DNA from: Phaeosaccion multiseriatum
Lineage: Eukaryota > Ochrophyta, other classes
Length of the DNA stretch: 64,000 nt
Assembly (NCBI GenBank): GCA_965112735.1
Contig: OZ218953.1
Location: 558,001 to 622,000, forward strand
Direction of reading: 5' to 3'
Shown here: positions 48,683 to 59,165 of the stretch, piece by piece
Layout of the letters: each line of letters opens with the position of its first letter
How positions within the stretch are numbered: position 1 is the stretch's first letter
Notes under the pieces: model-generated
What the model was told of the DNA's origin: nothing
Seen by the model: only the letters and a program-made list of their open reading frames with translations
Databases searched by the model: none
Position numbers and translations under genes: made by a program

Positions 48683-50007
48683 AGAGAGAGAGAGAGCACG
48701 AATAGGCGGGAAGAGGGGGGTAGGTGGGCGGCAGGGGAGCGGATGGGGGAGCCGGGTATGTGGCGGGCACTCCATGCACCCAACGTTTTTGACACTAATA
48801 GTAGTACATTAGAGTGCCCTTGTCAAATGTGAGGTCTACACGGCTTGTATTGCATTGCATCGGATCGGATCGGTGGGAGAAGTATCCGGAGTCGGTGGGC
48901 ACCTGGCACAGCCATGAGTGGAGAAAGGAGAAGAAGGAGAGAGAGAGAGAGCCTCTGAGGCTCTGACGAGGAGGCGATGGGCAGAGGGTGTGAGTGTGTG
49001 TGTGTGTGGGTGAGTGGAGGGGGGGGGGGGGGGAGACCGGGTGTTGTGTGCGTTGCTTCGAGGCCTCTGTTGGTTGTTTGGGGGCGTGTGCCTTCTCAGC
49101 TGGGCAGGAGCAAAGCGGCAAGACCAGTGGACCACGCTTATTGCGATGAGACGCGACGAGATGTGGGCGGCCATACGACCAGCACGACTCAGTGAAGGCC
49201 CAAGACGACTCAGCTGAGACCCAAGGCGAATCAGTTAAGACCCAAGACGACTGCTCAAGGTATTGAGATGAGAGGACGTGCGGGCGGCGGCCTTGTCGGT
49301 CTCTGTCTGTGGTGTGTGGTGCACAAGGGAGAGGGTTGAAGATAAGAGGGCGTTCTGCTATGCACGCACTTGGTTGGGTCTGGAAGTGGGTGGGTGGGTG
49401 GGCTGGCTCTGGCATAGATAGAAGAGCGATTAATATTATATGATAGTAATACCGGAAGGGAATAGGATAATTCATTCAAGGCCCGAGAGCGGGGAGCATC
49501 TAAGGTTGGTGCTCCGACCACTCTGGCTGGTCCCGGACGGAGATCTGTGGCTGTAACGGTACGAGGGGGGCGCAATTACTCATCCCAGTTTTAGTTTAGG
49601 GGGAAACCTCCCACTCCAACTATTTCGTGGTCCCATCTGCTGCCGTCCATCCCTCCCTCTCCCTCCCCCCCCCCCCCTCTCTCTCTATCCCCCTTCTCGA
49701 ACCCTCGCATCCCTCTCTCTGTTTGTGTGTCAGTCTCGACACCCCACCCTTCTTCGCCTTTGGCTTCGCCTTGCGTCTCTATACCTACGCTTCGCTGCCT
49801 ACCCTGCCGCCCATCAGAAGGAGAGTGGCAAGGAGACAGAAGGGTGGCAAGGAGAGCCCTGCTGGTGCCTGGGGAAAGGGTTCCAACGCCTCATTGTCGG
49901 CGACACAGACTGGGCCTTTTTGGGTGGGCGAGGGAGGGCCTGGGCAGCAAGTGCTGCCCCAGCCCAGCATCCTCAGCATCCACCCGTCAGAGTGTCCCTT
50001 CTCAGCC
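48683..50007. other. convergent intergenic region, 1.3 kb
   Basis: This stretch lies between the ends of GUN4 and the nucleoplasmin-like gene. It holds GA- and G-rich runs near 48,930-49,040, an imperfect 21-base tandem repeat at about 49181-49258, and a short AT-rich patch near 49,430. I see no convincing gene. Confidence 0.5.
49181..49258 (+). repeat. imperfect 21-base tandem repeat, about four copies
   Basis: Units resemble CAAGACGACTCAGCTGAGACC, with the third and fourth more diverged. Confidence 0.7.
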
Positions 50008-51542
50008 TCAGCTCTGCCCCCCCTCTCCCCCTCCTCCCTTGCCCTTTCTTCGCTTCCTCTTCTTCTTGCTCTTGCCGGCGCTGCTTCCTCCCCCGCCCCC
50101 CCCATCGCTTCCCTGCGGCGGCTGCGGCTTTCTCCCATCCGAACCCTTCGCCTTTGCCCCCTTGGCTGGGCCTGCCGAGGATGAGCTCGTGTCAGCCTTT
50201 GGTGTCTCTATGTTGCCCTTGGCCTTGGCCTTGCCCTTGCCTTTGCCCTTCTGTTTGCTGGCCTCGGCCCCCACTTGCTTGCCAGCAGCAGTACCTGTGG
50301 CTGGCCGCTTCTTTTTCCTCTGCTGCTGCTGCTCCTCGTCATCCTCGTCCGCATCAAACGACCTCCCCCGTTTGCTCGGACCCGCGTCACTGCCACTCTC
50401 ATCACTATCTGCCTCTTCCTGCTCATCACTCTCCCCCTCAGCGTAGTCATCATCATCCTCATCATCATCGTCGTCGTCGTCCCCCCCCGGGAACCCATTG
50501 AGCATACCCATACCCTTCATCATGTGCATCTGCTGCTCCATGGAGAGGTCGTCATAATCCAAGTCGTCCTCATCTTCTTCGTCGCTGCTGCCGCTGTACA
50601 TGCCCCCCCTTCCTCCGCCGACCATTGGACTCATCTGAACATAGCCTAAGAACAGGAGGAGGACAGGAGGAGGAGGAGGAGGAGGAGAGGTGGAGGAAGG
50701 GGGGGACATCAGGCCATCGTCGGCAGAGGGGGGGGGGAGTCTATAAAAGCTTCATTGTCCTCCCCTGCTGCCTTTCCTTGCCGTGCCTCGGACTAATCGA
50801 CTGACCGACTGACCGACCCACCGACCAATCCTCTGGTGTATGGAGGCCCGCACTCACCTGAAAGCCACACGGTCGCAACATCTTCTTCATCATCTTCATC
50901 CCCCCCCTCCTCGTTCAGTTCCTGCTTGCTCGCCATGGCGGACAAGCTCACCCACGTTTCCGAATCCCACGAGCTGACGGTATTGATCTGCAGGTTCTCC
51001 ATCTGAGGGCTGCGGAGGATGGCAAGCGGAAATTCTATGGGCTCGCCCTCTTGACTCTCGGTAGCCACGGACACTACATACGGCTTGCCCTCCACGCCAT
51101 TCATCAGCACGGCCTGTGGTACCAAGTCATGTCGGAGGGTGGAAAGGAGGGTTCGGTGTCGTTAGTGTCCACTGCCACACTTCAGATGTGGAGTGGTGCC
51201 GGAAATCATGGCGTCCTTATCGGTGGAGAGAGCTCGAAGACTAAGAGAGATGCCTTGTCATGCCCCCCCATCAATTAAAAGTGCCGGCGTCCAGACCTGC
51301 GTGATGGTTAGGATGTAGCCCTGTGCGATGCCCAGCTCTTGAAGGGGCCCGTCCATTTCCAGCTCCAATGCTATTGTGCATAGGAGAAGGGAGAGAAGAG
51401 GGGCAAGCAGGGAGGATATTGGGCGGACAAGAGGTGTGAGGGAACGACGTACACACGTGAGTGGAGAAGCAAACAAGCCATCTGCAACGAACCCACAGTA
51501 AGACACAGATCTGGAGGACTCACCCCAGGAGGATATTGACAT
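50008..51542 (-). CDS. nucleoplasmin-like histone-chaperone-type protein
   Basis: Exons 51542-51524, 51370-51297, 51113-50858, 50645-50008; 328 residues, phases consistent. The first roughly 125 residues resemble the nucleoplasmin-like fold found in nucleoplasmins, plant HD2 proteins and nucleolar FKBPs: SWGALELEMDGP near the start, GYILTITQAVLMNG (like the family's LHISQAAL), ESQEGEPIEFPLAILR, and VWLSGYVQ at the end of the fold. Acidic tracts (EDEDDLDYDD; an Asp run) follow, then Lys-rich low complexity and a KSKKKRKRRKG nuclear-signal-like patch. It probably binds basic partners such as histones in the nucleus or nucleolus. There is no FK506-binding domain. Exon 1 codes only six full residues, so its boundary is less certain. 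Confidence 0.72.
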
Positions 51543-51699
51543 GGTGATTGGAGGAGGGGAGAGGCAGAAGAGAGAGAGGAACGATAAAGAAAGAAATGCG
51601 TCTAACGCACTGGAGCTTAAACTACAGTTACAAATTTGGCCGGGCAAGGGGGGCGCGAGCTCAGCCTGCCGGCTTTGTGTGAGTTGGTCATCGTGCGAC
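51543..51699. promoter_or_regulatory. shared upstream region of a divergent gene pair
   Basis: These 157 bases lie between the ATG of the nucleoplasmin-like gene (-) and the preferred ATG of the IQ-motif gene (+). An in-frame ATG of the plus gene at 51541 would leave no spacer at all. Confidence 0.4.
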
Positions 51700-54600
51700 A
51701 TGACCACGACCGCGTCGGGTGTGTTTGTGCCCCGCCTTGGGCTCAGCAGTGCTCTTACGCTTGAGTCGGAGGAGAGCAGTATCTGGAGGAGCCTGGCAAA
51801 GACGCATGGCACACCTCACTCGCCCGACTCTGTAAAGCCTCAGCCGTATCCTCCGCAGCAGCCAGCGCTCGCGGCTGCTCATGGCAAGGGAAGGAAGGGC
51901 CAGTGGAGAAGCGCGCATGGGGGGGCGGGTGCTCCTGGGGGGGCAAGCAACAACGCTGGGTCTTACGTCCCTCCCCGCCTCATTCAGTATCTTCAAGAAA
52001 AGGAAGGGGAGGAGGTTGTCGGCAAGAGCTCGGAGCAAGGACACAGTTTGACCGGCAGAACGAGTGTCAGGGACGGCCACCATGTCGAGGGAGCTGGAAC
52101 CTTCACGCACCGCAGCGTCAGTATGGCAGAAGCAGTTCGCGTCCCACAGCACCAGGCACTCCAGAGGAGGAAGAAGCGGCCAAGGCCCATAGAGGCATAC
52201 ACCGGAGGGCTCTCCAGGCAGCACCAAGATTCCTTTGCCACACTCTGGGATGCGCTAGCAGCGGGGGAACAAGGTGTAGCAGCAGCAGTGGAAGGAGGAG
52301 AAGTGGATGGGGGGGAGTCCACACTCCTCAATACGGACATATGCGTGCCCAGCCCGCCCCCGAGCATCCAGAATCGCGAGAGTCTGGAAGAGGTCGACGT
52401 GGACAGGACTGGAGCAAAGACCCAGCGGCGTGGTCTGGGCGCCAATCTCCCAGCAGAGACAGCGGCACATGTGTTCCTCACGCAGCGTAAGGTCCACGAA
52501 GACGGAGCAGGCAGGCGCATCAATGAAGCGGCGGCGGCAGCACTTTCAGCAGCGAGGGGAGAGGCACCCGAGATGGCTACTTGGATCGAACGGATGAGCG
52601 TATTCCCGGGGGTGTCTGGAGGCTTGAGTGGCAGGGGAAAGGTGAGGAGCAGGCCACCAATTTCGGCTCTGTGCGTGACCAGTCAAGGCACTACTTCGAG
52701 AGTCAACGACATGTGCTCTAACCCAAGTGCTCGACTGCTTCTCCTGCCTCGCTTGACTTTATTCACATACCCAACTACCCACAGGCCATCGCCCTCGGCG
52801 AGGCAGGGAGACGCATGCTGGAGCAAGCGCAGGCAGACTCTCAGCAACACAGGCTTGTGATCGACTCCCTCATCCAGGACAAGGGCACTGCTCTAGAGTG
52901 AGTGGGAAAGAGACTGAGACAGGGAGAGAGAGAGGAGGGATACAGCGCTGAGGAAGCCCTTCTGCTCTCCTCTATGTGGTCTGCCTTCGCGTCCCGTGTG
53001 CCTGCATGTGTGCGTTCGTCTCCTCACCTCACAGGGGGTCTCCCTCCCTCCCTCCCTCCCTCCCTCCCTCCCTCCCTCCGTAGGTGGTGGACGGGAGAGG
53101 CCGTGTGCAAGTCGCTGGAGGCGCTGTTGAGCGAAGAGGGTCACGTGCATCAGTTCCTCCTCGGAGAGATCGTCAAGCAAGAGCGGCAGACGTGCAGGTA
53201 AGCGAACATCCTCGCCCCTCGTCCTTCAGCCCGGCCCCGCCTCTATCAACCCCCCCCCCCACTCACCCCCAACCCTCAACCCCAAAACGCCACCCCCACC
53301 CCACACCCAGGGAACGCGCCGCCCAGCTCAGTGCTGTGCAAGGCTACTACCGACACATGATGGAGGAAGTGTTGAGACACTGTGTGCTGCTGAGCAACAC
53401 CATGAGAGACATGGCGGACAGGCAAAGAGCTATGGAGGAGGAGACGGAGCAACTCATCGCGCTGGCCAGGGTGCTTAGGGAGCACGGGGCGGAGGACTGG
53501 AGCAAGAAGCTCGATGACCTGTTGCTGCGCATCAGCAGGAAGAAGGGGCTGCCCGGAGGAGGAGGGGATGCAAGGGAAGGGAGGGACGGAAGCGCTTCCG
53601 AGGGAAAGAGCAGGTAAGCAGGCAGGAGGAGGAGGAGGAGGAGGAGGAGGAGGAGGAGGAGGAGGAGGAGGAGGAGGAGGAGGAGGAGGAGCCGAAACGA
53701 ACCGACAACCCCATCCATCTATCCCTCCATCTATTCCATCCGTTCCCATTGCCATAGGTCTACTGCCCCCCCCCCTCTTGAACCCCCGCCGCCACCACCC
53801 TTCATCATCCTCTCTTGCTTCTCACTGCAGACTGGAAACGTGCCTAAAGGACGCGGAGAGCACCCACGAGAGACAGCAGCGGCAGTTGGTGATACAGGAA
53901 GGGGGGAATCCCGCCAGCAACGGCAACGACTGCATAACCGGGAACGGGATGGGTGTGACGCGACGCATGGGAGTACTGGACGAGATGCTCCACGTCATCG
54001 AGCGAGAGAGACAGGTGGGTGGGTGGGTGGGTGGGTGGGTGCGTGCGTGGGTGCGTGCGTGCGTGGGTGCGTGAGGGCGTGGGTGCGAGTGAACGCTTGT
54101 GCTCACAACGGGATCACCCAGCTACTTTGAAACAAGCCGCTTCTCGCTCATGATGCTTCGCTGATAATACGCAAACTCGGCAACTCCTCCCCTCACCTCT
54201 CTCTCTCCCTCCCTCCTTTCCTTCCTCCCCCCCCCCTCCCAGGTGATGGCATCCATGCTGACCTTCCTTCGACTGGTGTCCACCCGTAAGATCCAGCGAT
54301 GGTACCGGCGAATGCAGGACTGGAAGATGGACAGGGAGGTGGAGCGTTACAGCGTCACTCTCATTCAAAAGAGGGTACGCGGCATGGCGGGGCGGAAGCG
54401 ATTCAAGCAGGTGCGTGGGTGCGTGGATGCGTGGGTGCGTGGGTGCGTGGGGGCGTGGGGGCGTGGGGGCGTGCGTGTGTGTATGTATGTGTGCGTGGGT
54501 ACGTGTGTGGTGAGTGAGTGGGTACGTGCGTGCATGGGGGACAGGTCGACATCGATACGAGGAGTCTAATATGAGTGATTAGGGGTAGACAGACCCTGGA

Positions 54601-56399
54601 GGGAGGGGCAGCGGTTGTGGCGGGGAAGAAACTGAGATGCGGGTGCCTTGATTGATTTGATACGCCTCCATACACATGTTTGTGTGTGTGTATTTGCTCG
54701 TTTCTCTCCGCCCACTTCCGGCCCGCTCCTCTCCTCTCCTCTCCTCTCTTCTCCTCTCCTCTCCTCTCCTCTCCTCTCCTCTCCTCTCCTCTCCTCTCCT
54801 CTCCTCTCCTCTCCTCTCCTCTCCTCTCCTCTCCTCTCCTCTCCTCTCCTCTCCTCTCCTCTCCTCTCCTCTCCTCTCCTCTCCTCTCCTCTCCTCTCCT
54901 CTCCTCTCCTCTCCTCTCCTCTCCTCTCCTCTCCTCTCCTCTCCTCCCCTCCCCTCCCCTCCCCTCCCCTCCCCTCCCCTCCCCTCCCCTCTCCTCCCCT
55001 CCCCTCTCCTCCCCTCCCCTCTCCTCCTCTCCCCTCCCCTCTCCTCCCCTCTCCTCTCCTCTCCTCTCCTTTCCTCTCCTCTCCTCTCCTCTCCTCTCCT
55101 CTCCTCTCCTCCCCTCTCCTCTCACCCCTCTGTCCCTACTATCCTATCACGCTGCTTCTCTCTCTATCCCATTCTCATCAGATCAAAGAGCTGAGAGAGA
55201 AGACGACTGCGGCCACCCAGCTGCAGCGCATGGAGCGGGGCCGTCAGGCAAAGCTCAAGCTGACCATCAGGCTGTCTATTGAGAGACGTCGTATGCACGC
55301 CCTGCTGTTGGCTGTGGAGAGGAGGTTAGGGGGGGTAGAGGAAGCCGTGGCAGTGGGCATCAAGAGCATGAAGAACGCTGATGAGGAGGAAGATGATGAT
55401 GACTGTGATGGTGATGATGGTGCTGCTGCGTCCCCGCGATGCGATAACGATGAAGGCGAGGACAAAGACGAGGAGAAGGGCGAGGATATGGGAAAGGATG
55501 AGGGCGGCAAGGAGGAGCCGAAGCTGCCCTTGTGTAAAGAGGAGGACGACGAATGCACCGGTGAGGCAGGAGATGTAGCTGGAGGGGCAGGGGGGGTGGG
55601 AGGGAGCAAGGAGGAGAGAGAGGGCCAGGCGGCGTCTGTAGCCTTCGCAGAAGGAGCAGGCAGCGATGGACCGCAGCAGCAACTGCAGCAGTTGGTGATA
55701 CAGCACCAGCAAGACCCCCCTAGGGAGGCAGGGGCGGCAGGGGCGGCAGGGGAGGCATGGGAGGCATGGGAGGCACATGGCTTGGAGTGCCCCCGTCCAA
55801 CCCTATCGAGCACATCCGTCGCCGCGCTCATCGCCGCTGGAGGTACCTACCACCACCACCAGCAGCAGCAGCAGTTGGTGATACGCCTCCACCACTGCCA
55901 GAAGCCGCAGGAGAGGGCCGTCGCCATGGGTCAGCGGCTGAAGGCAGTGGAAGAGACACTTCGCCAGCTGCTCCTGCAACACGCGCTCGACAAGGTCAAG
56001 TGGGAAGCCGACGCCAAGGGGAAGGAGTTGGAGATAGAGAAGCTTCGGAGACAGCTGTCGAGGGTCCAACACCCGCACGGGGGACGAGGCAACAGACGAG
56101 GCAGCGCCTTTCACTTCCCCAACGCTCTCTCCGGAGGCTCCTCGTCGCCGCCAAGCAGCAGTCATCAGTCCTTCTCGCCCCCCACGAGCCCGAGCGCGAG
56201 TCAATCGCCTCCTCCCCGCCGTGGTTCGAATCTTCAGTCGCCCACTGCATCTAGCAGCAGCAGGCGGCGTAGCGTGTCCCCTGCGGGTTACACGGCAGCT
56301 GCGAGGAGGTGGAGCGTCGCGAGAGGCTCCGTTCGCGGCGGCTCCTTCTCTTCTTATTCTTCTTCTTCGTTTGCAGATCGTACGGCGGCTCCAACTGCG

Positions 56400-56436
<37 letters not shown>

Positions 56437-58511
56437 GTGGTGGTGGTGGTGGTGGTTGCGTTTCTCCCTCCTCTTCTTCGTCTTCTTTCTTCCCTTCTGC
56501 CACTGTTGAAGCGGGCATGGAAGGGGGAGGGAGGGAAGCGGGAAGCGACAGCATTGGCCAAACTATCTCCGATTGTGGATCCGAGCTCAAGGAACCTCTC
56601 CGTGAGTCGACAGCGGAAGACTCGGGGGGGGATACCGACGAAGCGAAAGAAGAGGCAGGACTGGTCAAAGCACCAGCTGCAGCTGTTGGTCATACCCCAG
56701 CAATGGCAATGGCGGAAATAGTTTTGGCGACAGCAGAGCCCTCCCTGACATCGGGGGAGGCGGAAGGTACTGGAGGGGGCTTCAGCTGGAGCCCGGTGGC
56801 TGCGCCACCAGGCTCAGGCTCAGTTTCAGTGTCAGAGTCAGAGCCGGCCGACGTCTCCGCAGGATCACCCAGAAGAAGAGGGGATGAGGGCAGAGTGGAG
56901 AAGACCCAGGGGGGAGGCGGGACACCAGCCTCTGCGGCGGCTGCTACAACTGTATCACCAACTGCTGCGTCTACGGGTGAGAGAGGGAGAGCCCGCGGGA
57001 GTCTGGGAGGGCAAACTCATACTGAGGAGCGAAATACAGGCTATGCCCAACACGCCCAAGGAGAGAGGAGAAAGTCAAAGTCTCCTCCGCAGCGGATCGA
57101 GAGCGGTCAGAGTGAGGCAGCGCAGCCCCGAGGTCAAGCCCGCAAGAGTCTCGGAGGAGGGCACCTGGAGGAGGGTAAGGCGTCCCACCACACCCAAGGC
57201 CAAGGCCAAGGCCAAGCAAAGAGGAGTTCCATGTCACCACCGCCAGCAAAGGCCCACGCAGCGAAGCGATCGTCAACGTCCACCTCTCCACCGCGTCGGA
57301 GAGGGAGCGTGGAGGCGGCCCAGGCCCAAGCAGCGAGGAGGGCATCAAGAGGGTCAGTGTCACCGCCGACGAACTCTCCTCCGCGTCAAAGAGGCAGCGT
57401 GGCAGCGCAAGAGAGGAGATCCAGTAGCAAGCGTATGAGCGCTGGTGGAAGAGCCGCCAAAGCCCATGCTTCTTCCTCTTCCCCTGTCCGTGTGGATGCT
57501 GCTGGCGTATCATCAACTGCTGCTGCGGCAGCTGCTGCTGATGCTTCTGCTACTGATGCTTCTACGGTGGTGTCTTCTTCTGGCGGCGCGGAGGTAGAGA
57601 GGGGAGAGGAAGAGAGGGGAGAGTGTGCTGCAGAGGGGGCGAAGGCGGCAGGCGGGGGAAGGGCAGGAGAGAGGGGGGAGACAGAGGGAGCAGGGGGGGG
57701 AGGAGGAGGAACGGGGGAAGAGGCATCTCAGGAGGTCAGGGGCGGCAGCACTGAGAGCGACAGGCTCGGGCAGGGGAAGGATGGGAAGGAAGAAGAAAGA
57801 GCTGTCACTGGCAAGGAGGCAGACAGCGAGCAGACGGGGGTCAGTGCCAGTCGAGAGGGGAGTCCGCATCAGGCCATGAATGAGGAACAGCAGCGGTTGG
57901 TGATACAGCGCCAGCAGCAGAAGGAGGAGGGAGACGCAGGGCAGCAGCAGGTCGACGATAACAATGCCTCGCCCGCCCGCCGTAGTTCTCGCCGCCGCCC
58001 CTCGGGCTCCCTCGGGTCTTCGCCGCCTTCTCCCAGAGGGGTGGGCGGCGGAGGCTCTGGCAATGGTGGTGGCAGTGATGTGTCGCGGAGGGGGACGACT
58101 AAGCAGACGAGTGCAGGCAGTGGTAGTAGCAGCAGCCGTGTGGTAGGCGGCGGTGGTGGCGGCGGTGGCAGAGTCACGGAGGCGGCGGCAAAACGTCGTT
58201 CGGTGGTCAGCAATCAGGGCGGTCCACTGGCAGCAGGGCCTTCCTCAGGGGCATCAGGAGGAGCAAGGAGGAAGAAGAAGGCGCCGTCCTTCCGCCTGGA
58301 CGCGGCTGCGGGGGGAGATCTCCTTGCCCTGCAGCGCCAATTGTTGAGAGAAGGTCCCATCCCCCCCCCGGAGATGATGCGCCCCCTCGGGTCCATCACA
58401 GTTGGCGGTGAGGCACAGAGGATAAAAAGTGGAGAAGAAGTAGCCCCCCGGGGGGTGGCGCAGGAGGAGCAGCAGAAGGAGGACAAGCAGCAGCAGGAGG
58501 AGGCCGAGTAG
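51700..58511 (+). CDS. large IQ-motif, coiled-coil protein with Ser-rich low-complexity tail
   Basis: Exons 51700-52641, 52785-52897, 53084-53197, 53311-53613, 53831-54014, 54243-54410, 55182-58511; 1,717 residues, phases consistent. The N-terminal 310 residues contain FVPRLGLSSALTLESE and YVPPRLIQYLQEK-type segments, followed by helical, charged sequence (about 315-550). IQ-like calmodulin-binding helices occur at about 590-605 (LIQKRVRGMAGRKRF) and 615-632 (ATQLQRMERGRQAKL). After an acidic tract the last 900 residues are Ser/Arg/Pro-rich, with SPPRRRGS-type repeats. I do not recognise the family; a cytoskeletal or ciliary role would fit but is a guess. It holds the most dispersed motifs in the window: LVIQ three times, one LVIR, VSPTAA, VSSTAA and AVGHT. 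A start at 51541 is possible but overlaps the divergent gene. Confidence 0.78.
53883..53894 (+). repeat. dispersed motif, perfect core copy
   Basis: CAGTTGGTGATA encodes QLVIQ in exon 5 of the IQ-motif gene. Confidence 0.85.
54726..55120 (+). repeat. (CTCCT)n pentanucleotide array in an intron
   Basis: About 79 units of CTCCT with some CCCCT variants fill the acceptor half of intron 6 of the IQ-motif gene. Because the period is five and stop-free, long open frames appear on both strands; they are not genes. Confidence 0.95.
55689..55700 (+). repeat. dispersed motif, perfect core copy
   Basis: CAGTTGGTGATACAGCA encodes QLVIQ in exon 7 of the IQ-motif gene. Confidence 0.85.
55869..55880 (+). 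repeat. dispersed motif, perfect core copy
   Basis: CAGTTGGTGATA after CAGCAGCAG encodes QQQQLVIR in exon 7 of the IQ-motif gene. Confidence 0.85.
56953..56964 (-). repeat. dispersed motif, perfect core copy (antisense to gene)
   Basis: The plus strand reads TATCACCAACTG and encodes VSPTAA in exon 7 of the IQ-motif gene. Variants lie at 56683-56694 (CTGTTGGTCATA) and 57508-57519 (TATCATCAACTG). Confidence 0.85.
57894..57905 (+). repeat. dispersed motif, one-mismatch copy
   Basis: CGGTTGGTGATACAGC encodes RLVIQRQQQ near the end of the IQ-motif protein. Confidence 0.75.
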
Positions 58512-59165
58512 CGGAGGCAGGAGGAGGGGGGGGGGGTGGCTTTGCTACAGACCACCGGAGAGGCTTGGTGACGCCCGTCTTGGAGGTGAAGGAGGGAAGG
58601 GAGGGTGCTTCGTCAGCTCCCGCGGCGCTACTCAAGCCCTGACGCGGCAGTGGCGGCGGCTGCTGCTTCTGCTGGTGGTTGACTTGTGGTGACGGTAGTG
58701 CTGCTACTACCTTCGCAGCGACCAGCACCGGTCTATCTCCGCGGTGATACGAGAGCTCACGGCCGCTGCTTCTGATGTCCTTCTCCCTTCTTGTCTGCCT
58801 GGATGTCTAGTTCTTTTACCTCCGATCCTCGCGGCCTGACGCCACGTATGTTTACTTTCAGCTTTCAGTGGTTTTGGTTTTAGAGAACCTCAAGTATATG
58901 AAGAGACTCCATGATTTGCACGCTCGTCTGGGTGAGTGATGGAGACTTGTGGCTGCGGTTGGCCACTGGTGTCGCTGTTGAGGCATGGAGGACGAGAGCA
59001 GCGAGGAGAAAGCCGCTCCCTCTAACGGTTTCTCTCATCTCGCCCTCAACTCTGGAGTAGAATTCGACGGAAACGTCACAGATGGTAGAGCCGGCAAGAG
59101 AGCTCCCCCCTCTCTTGCCCAAAAACTCTACTCAAGCCGGAGAGTGATATATTCTACATGAGGAT
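58512..59165. other. convergent intergenic region
   Basis: These 654 bases lie between the ends of the IQ-motif and SpoU genes. I see no gene or repeat in them. Confidence 0.5.

Noticed and set aside
52846-52866. RLVIDS-coding stretch resembling the dispersed motif
   Set aside because: The DNA shares only GCTTGTGAT with the motif and lies outside a CAG context, so it was not counted.
54648-55181. Leading SSPLL-type repeat region of the long plus-strand frame that continues to 58511
   Set aside because: It is the translation of the CTCCT array in intron 6. The phase-consistent acceptor is at 55180-55181.
58880-59122. 80-residue minus-strand frame downstream of the SpoU stop
   Set aside because: It lies beyond the SpoU stop codon, starts without clear context and has no recognisable features; it is probably incidental.
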